Below, piece after piece: positions 45,992 through 55,542 of a stretch of 55,575 nt of DNA (position 1 is the stretch's first letter; each line of letters starts with the position of its first letter). This DNA is from Bolinopsis microptera (lineage: Eukaryota; Ctenophora; Tentaculata; Lobata; Bolinopsidae): assembly GCF_026151205.1 (NCBI RefSeq), contig NW_026971791.1:1-55575 (forward strand), given 5' to 3'. A program made the position numbers and the translations under genes. A model generated the notes under the pieces. That model made no database searches. It was not told the origin of the DNA and worked only from the letters and a program-made list of their open reading frames with translations.

Positions 45992-48864
45992 GCTGTCTGA
46001 AATTCTTCCTTTTCAATCCATGGTCACTTGTTAACAAAGTAAACGATATTATGTGCAACTTATCAGACAAAAGCATTGATATTGCTGCATTCTGTGAAAC
46101 TTGGCTAACAGATGTTAACTGCCCCACCACTGCAATTATTAAGTCTTACGGTTACAGAATCATACATAATTTCAGGAAAGACAAAAAAGGTGGTGGAACT
46201 GCTTTGTTGTTTAGGGGAGAATACTCAATGTCTCAGTTCCAATGCTCTGCTACTTTCTCTACATTTGAGTACACAGCTGCATCAATCAAAACAGCAACAG
46301 GCACTAAGGTCATGTTTGTCTCTTTGTATCGACCTGGTTATCTCTCCTCTATCTTTCATCAGGAACTTGATTTACTTCTGTCAGCCATCACCATGAAGTG
46401 TGATTGTCTCGTCATTGCTGGGGACTTGAACATTCATTTTGAGAATAAGAATGACAAGCTTGTTAGGAAGACGCTTGACTTATTTCTGTCTTACGGATTT
46501 AATCATCATGTTAATGAACCAACCCATGTTGCTGGTGGATCACTAGACCAAATCTTCTGCTTCTCTATCAAGAATCAGCTTCAATGCAAGGTTTTGGTTG
46601 ATAGTGTGAATAGGCATGGATCAGATCATTTTCCAGTCTATTGTGACTTCTCTTTGGAATTCGAAAAGAAATATTTTAAAGATATCACTTACAGAAATTT
46701 GAAGACTGTGGATGATGACCAATTTACCAGTGATCTCTTCGATATAGTAAACTTGATTGATCTTGGGAAAATTGGAACTACTGATATGAGTGCATCTGTT
46801 GCCAACTTGAACGACTTGTGTGCTGAACTCCTAGATGAGCATGCTCCAATAGTCTCCAAGAAGGTATCTGTTATTGATTCTGCACCTTGGTTTGATAATG
46901 AATACAGGGACTACAGAAAGCTGAGAAGAAAAGCCGAGGCAAAAACTCGTAAACCAACAGCAACGCTTGAAGATAAAATCATGTTTAGAGACATCAGCTC
47001 AGAATGTTCTAAAATGGCTGATCTGAAGAAGAAGGAGTACTTTAAGAATATGGTAGAAAACTCTAAAGGCAACCCAAGAACTTTGTGGCAGCTGGTCAAT
47101 AGAAATTTAGACCGTAAACAATCTAATCCTCTGCCAGATTACACAGATGATCTTCCAAAGCTAGCAGCAGACTTTAACGCCTACTTTACATCTAAGATTG
47201 ATAACATTAGGAAAGATATGGATCATGATCGGTTTACTCTTCCATCAGACTCTTCTGCTGAAGCTCCCGAATCCTACCACTGGTCTACCTTTGAATCTGT
47301 CACATTAGATGAGCTAAAGGAAATCATTGACGAGTTTGGTATCAAATGTTCACCTTCTGACATCTTACCTACTACACTGCTTAAAGAGAACATCAGCATT
47401 CTGCTACCATTACTTCTACAGATTGTTAATGCATCCTTATCTCAAGGTTCAATGGACGGAGTCAAACTTGCTGATATTGTTCCCCTCCTGAAAAGTAACT
47501 CTCTTGATCCTAATGTCTTGAAAAACTTTCGCCCTGTCTCAAACCTCACTTTCCTTGGGAAGCTAATCGAGAGAGTGGTGTTAAAGCGCCTAAACGATCA
47601 CTTAGATAAGCATAATCTCCACTGCCCAGAACAGTCTGCATACAAGAAGACCTTCAGCACAGAAACATTATTGATCAGAATATGGAATGATCTTCTAGTT
47701 GCATCAGATGAAAAGAGTGCTACAGTTGTCATGATGCTTGACCTATCGGCGGCGTTTGATACTGTAGACCATGATGTCTTACTGAACATTCTCATGAAGG
47801 AGATAGGACTAAGGGGCACTGTGTTAAAATGGTTTACTAGCTTTCTAAAAGGTCGTGCTCAAAGAATACGACTTGGTTCTACTCTCTCTGAAGAAATAGT
47901 TATTAAGTTTGGTGTTCCTCAGGGCTCAGTTCTGGGACCTGTTCTGTTTAACCTTTATATCAGATCCATCTATAGATTTGTACAAGGAATGGACTTCACA
48001 ATTTATGGGTATGCAGATGACCACCAGATCTTAAAGAGATTTAAACCCATCAACCAGTGCGAAACGTTACTCTCTAAGCTCAGGGGATGCTTTGCATCTA
48101 TTAGAGCTTGGATGAAAAAATACTTTCTAGCAATGAATGACAGTAAAACACAGATAATCGTTTTTGGTCCTATGTCCGTCCTACGAGAGATCAATATAAA
48201 GGGAGTGAATTTTGGGAGTGACACAACTATTCGATTTGTGAGCACAGTTAAGAATCTTGGGATACATATGGACTCTGGGCTTACTATGAGCAACCATGTT
48301 GTTGAGTTGAAGAAGAAATGTTTCCTAACACTACGCAACCTCACTAAGATACGGTTTCTGCTGACTACAAAACAGCTTAAGACAATTGTTAATAGCCTCG
48401 TTGTTTCTTGTTTGGACTACTGTAACGCCATGTTTTACGGCATCTCCAAGTACCTCATACATCAACTACAGCTTATTCAAAATGCCTGTGCAAAAGCAGT
48501 AACTGGAAAATATAAATTTGATCACCTAGGCGACGATCTTGATAAATTGCACTGGCTTAATATACCTAAAAGAGTGATTTTTAAAATATGTCTCCTATCT
48601 TTTAAGGCTATTAATGGAATAGCGCCACTGTACCTTCAAGATATGTTTAAGTATGCTCACCATGGACACACTGTTAGGCTCATAGTCCCTTATCGTTCAA
48701 CCAAGGGTTTTGGTGATCGTAGTTTTAGTGTGGTTGGTCCACGAGTTTTTAATGCCCTACCAGACTCAGTTAAACAATGTTATTCTGTTGAGGCGTTTAA
48801 GTCCGCACTGAAGACTTATTTGTTTACTTTATCTGACACTGAGGTAGCAAAAATGTTTTATTAA
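45941..48864 (+). CDS. LINE B ORF2: APE endonuclease + reverse transcriptase
   Basis: Endonuclease/RT that nicks target DNA and copies LINE RNA by target-primed reverse transcription. The frame opens after a TAA at 45938-45940. The first ATG (46051) would remove the conserved LFNPWSLVNK of the endonuclease, so translation probably begins upstream, as a fusion or by re-initiation. Endonuclease motifs: AFCETWL (catalytic Glu), GDLNIHF, RHGSDHFPVYCD (catalytic His). RT motifs: VLKNFRPVSNLTFLGKLIE, DLSAAFDTVDHDVLL, GVPQGSVLGPVLFNLYI, YADDHQI, then the AMNDSKTQI thumb region and a C-terminal domain. Frame is -1 relative to ORF1. Confidence 0.9.
45952..45958 (+). promoter_or_regulatory. Candidate -1 slippery heptamer C CCT TTT
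   Basis: In the ORF1 frame the codons read ACC CCT TTT TAC, so C-CCT-TTT fits X-XXY-YYZ exactly. A -1 slip here enters the ORF2 frame (CCC TTT TTA CCA). The heptamer sits within the only 50-nt overlap of the two frames. A weak GACAG/CTGTC stem lies 18 nt downstream, farther than the usual 5-9 nt. Confidence 0.45.
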
Positions 48865-49070
48865 TAATTTTAACCCTCTCTTTGACTTATCTAAATTATA
48901 TTAGCTTTTTGGAAGTTTTATGAACGAATTTATACATAGAACTTTACTTTGCTTTTGATATATAGTTTTAATAGTATTTTTGTAAACTAGTTGTAGTGAC
49001 ACTGCTGAGTAAAAGTGTACGCTTAATAGTGGTGTTTTTAAATTTCAATTTTAATTAATTAATTAATTTC

Positions 49071-51175
49071 AGTGGAAGAAGATTTTTCGACCTGTATAAT
49101 GCCCCTATTCTTTTAGCAATTTTTGATTTCACATAATCAATATGGTCTTGAAAGTTCAATAAATTGTCTATCATGAGACCTAAATATTTTTGAGATTTAG
49201 TTTCTTCTATAAATAGGCATTCTTTTTCCAAATCCAGAGGGATTGACAACGTGTCCAGATTAGGTGATCTATCAAATACAATGAATGAAGATTTTGCAGC
49301 ATTTAGACTCAGCTTGTTGATTCTAAGCCATTCATACACAAGTTTCATATCCTTAATTACATTCTCATATATGCCTCGGGAAATGTTATCAAAATATAGT
49401 GCACTGTCATCTGCAAATAAGTAAACAGTAGATTGTGTGCAATTTCTACTGAGATCATTTATGAATAAACTAAATAGAATTGGTCCTAATATGCTACCCT
49501 GTGGCACACCTGTTTTAACAGGGAGTGATGTACTTACATTACCACGTATTTTGGTGTGCTGCTTTCTGTCCCCAAGGTAGCTTTTGAACCACTTTATGAC
49601 AAAGCCATCAACTCCATAATACTTAAGTTTTTTTAATAAAATATTATGGCTTACTGTGTCAAAGGCCTTTTTAATATCTAAGAATACAATTGCAGGTTTC
49701 TTCTGTGATTCCTTAGACGTAAATATTTTATCAAATAGATTAAGCATTAAAAAAGTGGTGGAATGATCTTTTCTAAATCCATACTGATGGTTGGTAAGCA
49801 GTTTATTTGTTTCAACATACTCTGTAAGCTGTTGGTTAACAAAATATTCTATGCATTTTCCAAGTAGGGGGAGTATGGATATTGGCCGGTAGTTATTTGG
49901 ATCATTAGGGTCACCAGTTTTAAGAATTGGAGTGACTGATGCAATTTTACATGCCAACGGCATTGTTCCACTTTTCATACTAAGGTTTATAATATGAGCT
50001 ACTGGATCGATGATTTGGGGAATAATATACTTATATACTTTAATGGGCATGATATCGTTAATCGATTTATCTGATGGTATACTGAGTATATATTCTTTTA
50101 CTTGTTCAACAGTCACCTCTTCGAATACAGAGAGTTTACACTCTGTTGGAGGCGGCATATATTCTAGGAAGTCGTCTGAATCCTTTTCCTTAATTGATTC
50201 TTGTATTATTGTACCAACTGTGGCAAAATGCAGGTTAACTCCATTAACATTTAAGTTGCTTGGGGAAGAGCTACTTATTTTTCCAGGTAAGTTTGAAGCA
50301 TGTTTGATAGTTTTCCAAATACCTTTCAAATCGTTTTTTGCACTTTTCACAGTAAGGTCCTGAACAATATTTGTACGTCTGTTTTCTTTGGATAATTTTG
50401 TCACATAGTTTCTTTGGGGACGATAGTTATCCCACGAAGTAGAGCATTTCTTATGTAGTTCACTTTTTCTGCATTTACATATTCCATTAATACACTTACA
50501 CTTGAATTTGTTAAATTGTCCTAAACACTTTTTATACTTTCTGAAAAGCATCTTCTTCTTCCGTATTTCTGCCAACAGTACTTTAGAGGGATTACAAAGA
50601 AAGTTACTATTACACTTAATCTGTTTAGGTGGACAGTAATTATCATACGATTCCTGGATGTGATGATTAAGTCCATCTAGGGCATGGTCTACATTAGTAC
50701 AGCTTAGAATATTACTGTAGTTACTGCAGGATCCCAGAAAATAGCTTAAGGCTTTTAGATTGTTTAAGGAGTGGTCTCTGATAAGGACCTTCTGGAATTT
50801 ACTAGCTTTATTTACTTTAAAGTCGAGAACACATTTGAGAGCTTGGTGATCTCCTATTCTATCATCAAGTACTTTACACTCTATGAAATTAGAGTAACAG
50901 TTAGTCATGACAACATCTATTGTGCTCTGCGTTATTCTACCATCTAAGTTTGCAACTCTAGTAATTCCTGTAACAGTCTGTATCATTCCAAAGAGCTTCA
51001 TTGTTATATCTAACTTTTTATAATCTAGATCAGATAAAGAGTTTTGGTTAACATTAACATCGCCAATCCATATTACTTTCTTACCTTGAAGTTTCATCAT
51101 ACATTCAGTCATATAATCAAGGAAAGTATCTAGGTGACAAAAGTTTTGTGATCTGTAGAAGCAGCAAATGTAAAG
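49071..51175 (-). pseudogene. LINE C ORF2, segment 2 (endonuclease C-half and RT)
   Basis: Begins LYICCFYRSQNF, directly continuing IWIQLKDAN of segment 1. Endonuclease: WIGDVNVNQNSLSDLD, STIDVVMTNC and RIGDHQALKC with the catalytic His. RT: NNYRPISILPLLGKCIEYF, FRKDHSTTFLMLNLF, LDIKKAFDTVSHNILL, GVPQGSILGPILFSLFIND and LFADDSALYF; the thumb ends LYRSKNLLPL where LINE B is inserted. A Cys-rich insert (CKCINGICKCRKSELHKKCS) sits between the endonuclease and RT, which is unusual. No internal stop or frameshift. Confidence 0.9.
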
Positions 51176-52516
51176 ATTGCAGCAATAGCAGCAAATCTGG
51201 GGAAACTTGGTGGACATTGACTTTTTTCACACAATTTCAGTATGTTGACTTCAATATTATGTTGCAGCTTATTGTGGTTAATCTCAATGTTGGAGTGATG
51301 TTTTTCTGATGCACAAAACACTACAGTACGGTTATGTTGAATAATTGTGGTTAATGGGTCATCTATGTGGCCACTATGGTGGTTAAAATACCAGTTTTAG
51401 GGTTAACCACCATTTTGAGATATGATATTATGAACTGAGTAGTCATTATATTGAGATCATATCATGGTGCAACTATCACAAAAGTTTTCAAACCTCATGG
51501 GGGGCATTTTGTGGTCCTAATGGTGGTTAAATTGAAGATGAACGGTGAGCTATAAATATTGCTCTGATTATAGATGTATAGTGGTGGTTGTTCATTTGTG
51601 CATGGATGATAATTTTTTATCACAAATGTGCAATTTAATAGTATGGTTGATTTGAGGTGGTTAATATTCGTAAAATGTGCTAAAAAGATGGTTAAAATGT
51701 CAAAATTCGTTGTTAACCACCAATCAAAACATTATTAATGATTTTAGTCAACATCTTATGGTCAACAAAGGACATTTGAAGGGTCTTGATAAAAGTTATC
51801 AAGAAATGTTGTCATAAAAGTGGTTAAAAGGGCTATATTACTTGCTAGGCTGTTGAACAAGGCATCTATTAAAGTGAAAATTAACCACAATATGAACTTC
51901 AGATAATGGTTTGCTATCCAAATGAGTGTATATTTGTTTGCAAATGCATAATTGACCCCAAGTTCATGCATTATGATCAATGTGCAGCTATGGTGGTTAA
52001 AATGTCTCGAAAATACCCTATATTTGCACTAATTAACCATTTTTAGAGCACATATTAGCTTTGTAAAGCTATAGCTGGCCATGCTACATTATCTAGATAT
52101 AACTACCTGCTCATTTATATGACCAGAAACATTGCTGAGTCCTATGTTGCGTCCATCATGGTTAATAAAGGTCTAAAATTGACCAAAATCAGTGTTTTTG
52201 GTCGTTTTAACCACTATACGGCCACACATTTTGTTGCATTATCTTTAAAATCACTTATTATCCTCCAGCTATCTCTCATAATCAAATATCAAAACAAAAT
52301 AAGGCACAAAAAGTTCGGAGGTTGCTGAATAATGGTTAATTTGTGATGGCTTCTGTTGACCGAAAGTCCAAAATAAACATGTTTTAACCACATTGAGGCC
52401 ACATCTAAGGTTTTATGGTATTGGGACCATAGTCAAAAGTTTTGGGCACCTGAATGGTGACCTCTGCTTTTGAAATTATGGTGATATTTCAATGCTGTGC
52501 CATACCAGGTGGTTAA

Positions 52517-52544
52517 GTACGCGCTAGCGCGCGCGCACGCGTAC
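52517..52544. repeat. 28-bp CG-rich palindromic island, copy 1
   Basis: GTACGCGCTAGCGCGCGCGC followed by ACGCGTAC. It begins GTACGCG and ends CGCGTAC and is almost wholly alternating purine-pyrimidine, the pattern that favours Z-DNA. It directly follows a GTGGTTAA word. Identical to 52688-52715. Confidence 0.9.
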
Positions 52545-52687
52545 AAACATGGTTTTTTTGATATACCACAGTTGGTGGTTAACTGTTCTACATCAAACCT
52601 ACACCAAAAGTATTGGGCACCATAGTGGTGACATAATATATAAAGAATTTAAGCCTAGACTAAATATGTTGGCCTACAGATGGTTAA

Positions 52688-52715
52688 GTACGCGCTAGCG
52701 CGCGCGCACGCGTAC
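52688..52715. repeat. 28-bp CG-rich palindromic island, copy 2
   Basis: Exact copy of 52517-52544, 171 bp further on, again directly after a TGGTTAA word. The surrounding sequence is AT-rich. Confidence 0.9.
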
Positions 52716-53111
52716 ACTATAACATAAACAAATAAACCACTCCACAGACCACATTTATTAACCTTTTTGAAATCTTTCTTCAACTATGTGTCAATGAACC
52801 ATTTTTGTTCAATAATGACCATCAATATTAACTGTAGTACTTATATCTTCACTGTAGTAAGGGTTTGGGTGTTAGAGGTATAAAAAATGTCCACTAACAA
52901 ATCAGTCATTTTTCGACTACTTAACCACCTAACTCAGCACCAAAATGTTCTGAGATTTTTTTCGTTGCACTATCATGAAGCTATGACATTTTTGGACCTA
53001 TGTAAATAATCAGATTACTAAAATTCATAATCTTTGATTTTTAAGGGGGGGTTAAATGCTTCAAATTGGTGTATTTCAAAGTTTCCCCAGATTTGCTGCT
53101 ATTGCTGATTG

Positions 53112-53467
53112 GCATCCTTGAGTTGTATCCATATAGCTTCGATTTTAGAAATATCAGAGTAGGTTATATCTAAATTGAGTAATTTGTGGTTAACATTTTG
53201 GTTGATCAATATACCACACCCTCCTCTTCCTCTATCGTTAGGTCTATCACACCTTATAAAATCAAAGTTTAAGGGGAAGTTAAGTGTACTAGTGTCTATA
53301 TCAGATTTAAGGTTTGTCTCATTAATTCCAATTATGTCAAGCTTTTCGCGAAATATTAGCTCCTGTAGTTCGAGAGTTTTTGCCAGATTAGTCAGGCCAC
53401 CCTGTATATTACATAGACCAAGAGAGAGATTATCGTTTATTGAGGTACGAATGTGGTAATAATAAAG
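53112..53467 (-). pseudogene. LINE C ORF2, segment 1 (endonuclease N-half)
   Basis: The frame opens after a TAA at 53468-53470 and has no ATG before the first conserved residues. Motifs: LSLGLCNIQGGL (metal-binding Asn), LDIIGINETNL (catalytic Glu), RPNDRGRGGCGILI. It runs to IWIQLKDAN and then into the DNA transposon. Lack of a start codon and the 170-nt gap to ORF1 suggest re-initiation or a non-AUG start. Confidence 0.85.
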
Positions 53468-53642
53468 TTAAAAGGAGGACAAATCTATACGTTTCTTCTT
53501 CAAGCAATTTAAATGAAATTCATGAAATTTAGTTTTATTTCATGCTGATTTGTTTGTGACTCATAATTTAAAATGTGATTCCTTGATAAAAGTATCAAAT
53601 ACTCATTTAACTACAGAACTTTCTACGATCTGAATGGAGAGA

Positions 53643-55379
53643 CTAAGTTTGCTCATTGTGGGATAAATATTTTAAATGTTTCGCCAACCTGGCGATTCCC
53701 TTGATATTAAGGTGAACATTGTCTATTCCCTTTTTGAAAAATACCTGTTTCCTTACTCCAGTAACTCGGCTGGTAAATAGTCTATTGGTACGTTCCAAAT
53801 CTATATAAATTAACCCATGGCTAGAGCAGGTGTTAGAAATAAACCTATTTAATTCGTTGATAACTTCATTTTTGTTATAACTGTTCCTAGGTAAAATATT
53901 TATAACTGAAATTCTTGCTCCAATAAACATTCCCCAAAGTATACTAAGTATTCGATCAATTCCTTCTGTTGCATTTTTTATAGAAATAGAATTGTTACAG
54001 ACAGAATCTACGTAGTTTGTGCCTGTTAGTATGAAAGCACGCTTAACACCCTTTTTATCTAGTTGTTTAAACTCCTCATCTTGTAAGAGCCTATCTAACA
54101 TTTGAGAAGAGTTCGCTCCAGGGTAGAAGAATACCTTAGCTTTCTGTTTCCTCGAACTTAATAGGGTTCCGTTGAGGTCCCTGAACATACTGCTACTGAT
54201 GTAGATGGTATCAGTTGGCAGGTCACTTGGGGTCAGTTCAGGTGAAGGAGGCGTTACAGTTGACTTGGCTGAACTCTTTACTCTGGAATGGTGGACTTCA
54301 AATTCACTTTCTTTATAGGGTACATATCCACTTGCTGTAGAAGGTGATTTTCTCGGTTGACTGCAGACAACTGGTTTGATGAGTCTAAAAGTTAAACTGA
54401 TCCTTTTGTCTGTGCATGATGGATCGGGACATATTTCATGGTTGAATTGATGTTGGGACTTTTTGGACATAATACATACATCTCCATGTTCTAAAATTAG
54501 GGAAGTCACCACTTGTCCTGTTTTGATTTCTGTCAGCTGCATCATCCTGGAAGCACCAAGGGACACTGTTACAATGTACGAATTTTCTTCAATAAATTCT
54601 TCATTGTCACTGTGAGCAGGCATATGTTCCTCTCCAGATTCGTAGAGATTGACCAGAACACTGTTGTAGTTGTATTCTGGGAATAGCTCATCTAGATATG
54701 AACATAAACTTGCCATGTAAGATCCCTGGGGGATCTTTTTTGGGTCATGAATTCCTCCACTGTACATATAAGAATGTTCCCCAAAGTAGACTGATTTCCT
54801 GTTATGGAAGTGGTGGCTGAACTTTAATTCCTCAAATAAGATCTCGATAGAAAATTTGCTGAATGGTGCCTGTTCAATAAGTTCAACAGGTGTGGTGGCG
54901 ATATCAGGGATTTCATAGTCTGTACCTAGGTCCGAACTTGACACAGGTGTTAAATCTAATCCTGCATAATATTCACCGCTTCTTGGATTTACTGAGCCAG
55001 TGTCTGTAATCTCGCTGGTTGAAATGTCTATGTTGTTAGAAATAATTGATGGAGGTGCTTCTACATAGCCATTATCATCAATCAACAAAAATGATTCTGG
55101 TACCTCACATTCCTTGTCATACTGAATGTTACTGTTGCTGGAGTCCGTTTGCACTGACACATCGAAACACTTGAATTGAGCAATTGATTGGTTTCCACTC
55201 TGTGGCGAAATAGTTTCATTAATCTCTGCTATTGTTTGTGAGGTCTGAACAATCTCCTCTAAAATGAACACTTTACGCTCCAGAAACTTCACACGAGTTT
55301 CAAGATCTGAACAGTTTGTACATTTTTGATCACATTCCATCAATAATTTACCGAAAAATGTTTCCAATGAATCGTTCAT
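53643..55379 (-). CDS. LINE C ORF1: AlkB-type 2OG-Fe(II) dioxygenase fused to SGNH hydrolase
   Basis: The start is chosen at MNDSLETFFGKLL (55379); an upstream in-frame ATG at 55484 would translate a 10-bp tandem repeat. Order: Cys pair and short coiled coil (residues about 10-45), acidic/Ser-rich linker, AlkB domain (about 165-335), Pro/Ser linker, SGNH domain (about 385-575). AlkB residues: H-x-D in MPAHSDNEEF (54614-54606), the distal His in QHQFNHEI, and RISLTFR matching the R-x5-R that binds 2-oxoglutarate. AlkB enzymes remove alkyl groups from RNA or DNA bases. SGNH blocks: YISSSMFRDL (candidate Ser), FYPGA, ILTGTNYVDS and IDNVHLN with Asp and His. 578 aa, no frameshift. The position before the endonuclease/RT shows it is the LINE's first ORF. 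Substrates are unknown. Confidence 0.85.
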   Translation of the reverse strand: MNDSLETFFGKLLMECDQKCTNCSDLETRVKFLERKVFILEEIVQTSQTIAEINETISPQSGNQSIAQFKCFDVSVQTDSSNSNIQYDKECEVPESFLLIDDNGYVEAPPSIISNNIDISTSEITDTGSVNPRSGEYYAGLDLTPVSSSDLGTDYEIPDIATTPVELIEQAPFSKFSIEILFEELKFSHHFHNRKSVYFGEHSYMYSGGIHDPKKIPQGSYMASLCSYLDELFPEYNYNSVLVNLYESGEEHMPAHSDNEEFIEENSYIVTVSLGASRMMQLTEIKTGQVVTSLILEHGDVCIMSKKSQHQFNHEICPDPSCTDKRISLTFRLIKPVVCSQPRKSPSTASGYVPYKESEFEVHHSRVKSSAKSTVTPPSPELTPSDLPTDTIYISSSMFRDLNGTLLSSRKQKAKVFFYPGANSSQMLDRLLQDEEFKQLDKKGVKRAFILTGTNYVDSVCNNSISIKNATEGIDRILSILWGMFIGARISVINILPRNSYNKNEVINELNRFISNTCSSHGLIYIDLERTNRLFTSRVTGVRKQVFFKKGIDNVHLNIKGIARLAKHLKYLSHNEQT

Positions 55380-55410
55380 GATGTTGAGTCGGTTGTAGAT
55401 AAATAGATTG

Positions 55411-55460
55411 ATTGAAGTCGATTGAAGTCGATTGAAGTCGATTGAAGTTGATTGAAGTTG
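55411..55460. repeat. Five tandem 10-bp units in the LINE C 5' UTR
   Basis: attgaagtcg three times, then attgaagttg twice, with a partial sixth unit. Located between the 5' leader and the chosen ORF1 start. Confidence 0.9.
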
Positions 55461-55510
55461 ATTGAATAGATTTGATACCTCCAATTACATTACATTTTTG
55501 TCATGTTGGT

Positions 55511-55542
55511 CATACCTCAAATTATTTGTTATATAGTAGTGT
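55511..55542 (-). promoter_or_regulatory. Shared 32-bp LINE 5' leader (LINE C copy)
   Basis: On the minus strand begins ACACTACTATATAACAAATA and ends TTTGAGGTATG, identical to LINE A 37948-37979. It lies about 130 bp before the ORF1 start and marks the likely 5' end of LINE C. Confidence 0.6.

Larger units (their letters stand above)
44465..49065 (+). mobile_element. LINE B: near-intact CR1/L2-like retrotransposon inserted in LINE C
   Basis: Flanked by ATTTC target duplications (44460-44464 and 49066-49070). Lacks about the first 90 bp present in LINE A (shared sequence begins at acacagttactagagg), so it is slightly 5'-truncated. Both ORFs are open. Ends in TTAATTAATTAATTAA. Near-identity with LINE A implies recent movement. 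Confidence 0.9.
51347..52928. repeat. About 19 dispersed (G/A)TGGTTAA words inside the DNA transposon
   Basis: Forward copies start at 51347, 51379, 51523, 51657, 51688, 51820, 51993, 52158, 52332, 52509, 52575 and 52680. Reverse copies start at 51403, 51713, 51881, 52033, 52207, 52384 and 52921. An 8-mer with one two-fold position would be expected well under once by chance in this length. They may be transposase-binding sites. Confidence 0.85.
51180..53107. mobile_element. 1928-bp non-autonomous TIR DNA transposon
   Basis: Perfect 29-bp terminal inverted repeats (51180-51208 and 53079-53107, beginning CAGCAATAGCAGCAAATCTG) with an ATTG 4-bp target duplication (51176-51179, 53108-53111). 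It interrupts LINE C ORF2, which proves the ends: excision restores the frame. There is no transposase; the longest ORFs are about 70 codons without motifs. The interior holds about 19 copies of (G/A)TGGTTAA in both orientations and two 28-bp CG palindromes. The 4-bp duplication fits Chapaev, Sola or Ginger-type transposases, but the terminal bases do not let me choose. Confidence 0.9.
43843..55542 (-). mobile_element. LINE C: AlkB-SGNH LINE, interrupted by three insertions
   Basis: Minus-strand LINE whose 5' leader is at 55542-55511, ORF1 at 55379-53643, and ORF2 in four segments (53467-53112, 51175-49071, 44464-44095, 43948-43843). Insertions: a TIR DNA transposon (51180-53107), LINE B (44465-49065) and a LINE 3' fragment (43949-44094). 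With the insertions and one copy of each target duplication removed, ORF2 stays in frame across every junction, so the element was intact when hit. The 3' end lies below 43843. It is unrelated to LINE A/B in ORF1 and distant in RT. Confidence 0.85.

Noticed and set aside
39443-48344. Minus-strand ORFs inside LINEs A and B
   Set aside because: They occur at the same relative positions in both copies as antisense shadows of ORF1/ORF2.
37937-49065. Segmental tandem duplication of a 6.4-kb unit containing the two LINEs
   Set aside because: The flanks of A and B differ and each has its own target duplication, so they are independent insertions.
50010-50363. Plus-strand ORF of 117 aa
   Set aside because: Antisense shadow of the LINE C ORF2.
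51130-51217. ORF2 start at the Met just inside the DNA transposon end
   Set aside because: That Met belongs to the transposon's terminal repeat; the true protein continues from the endonuclease segment at 53112.
53175-53459. Plus-strand ORF of 94 aa
   Set aside because: It is the antisense shadow of the LINE C endonuclease N-terminus, which has clear motifs on the minus strand.
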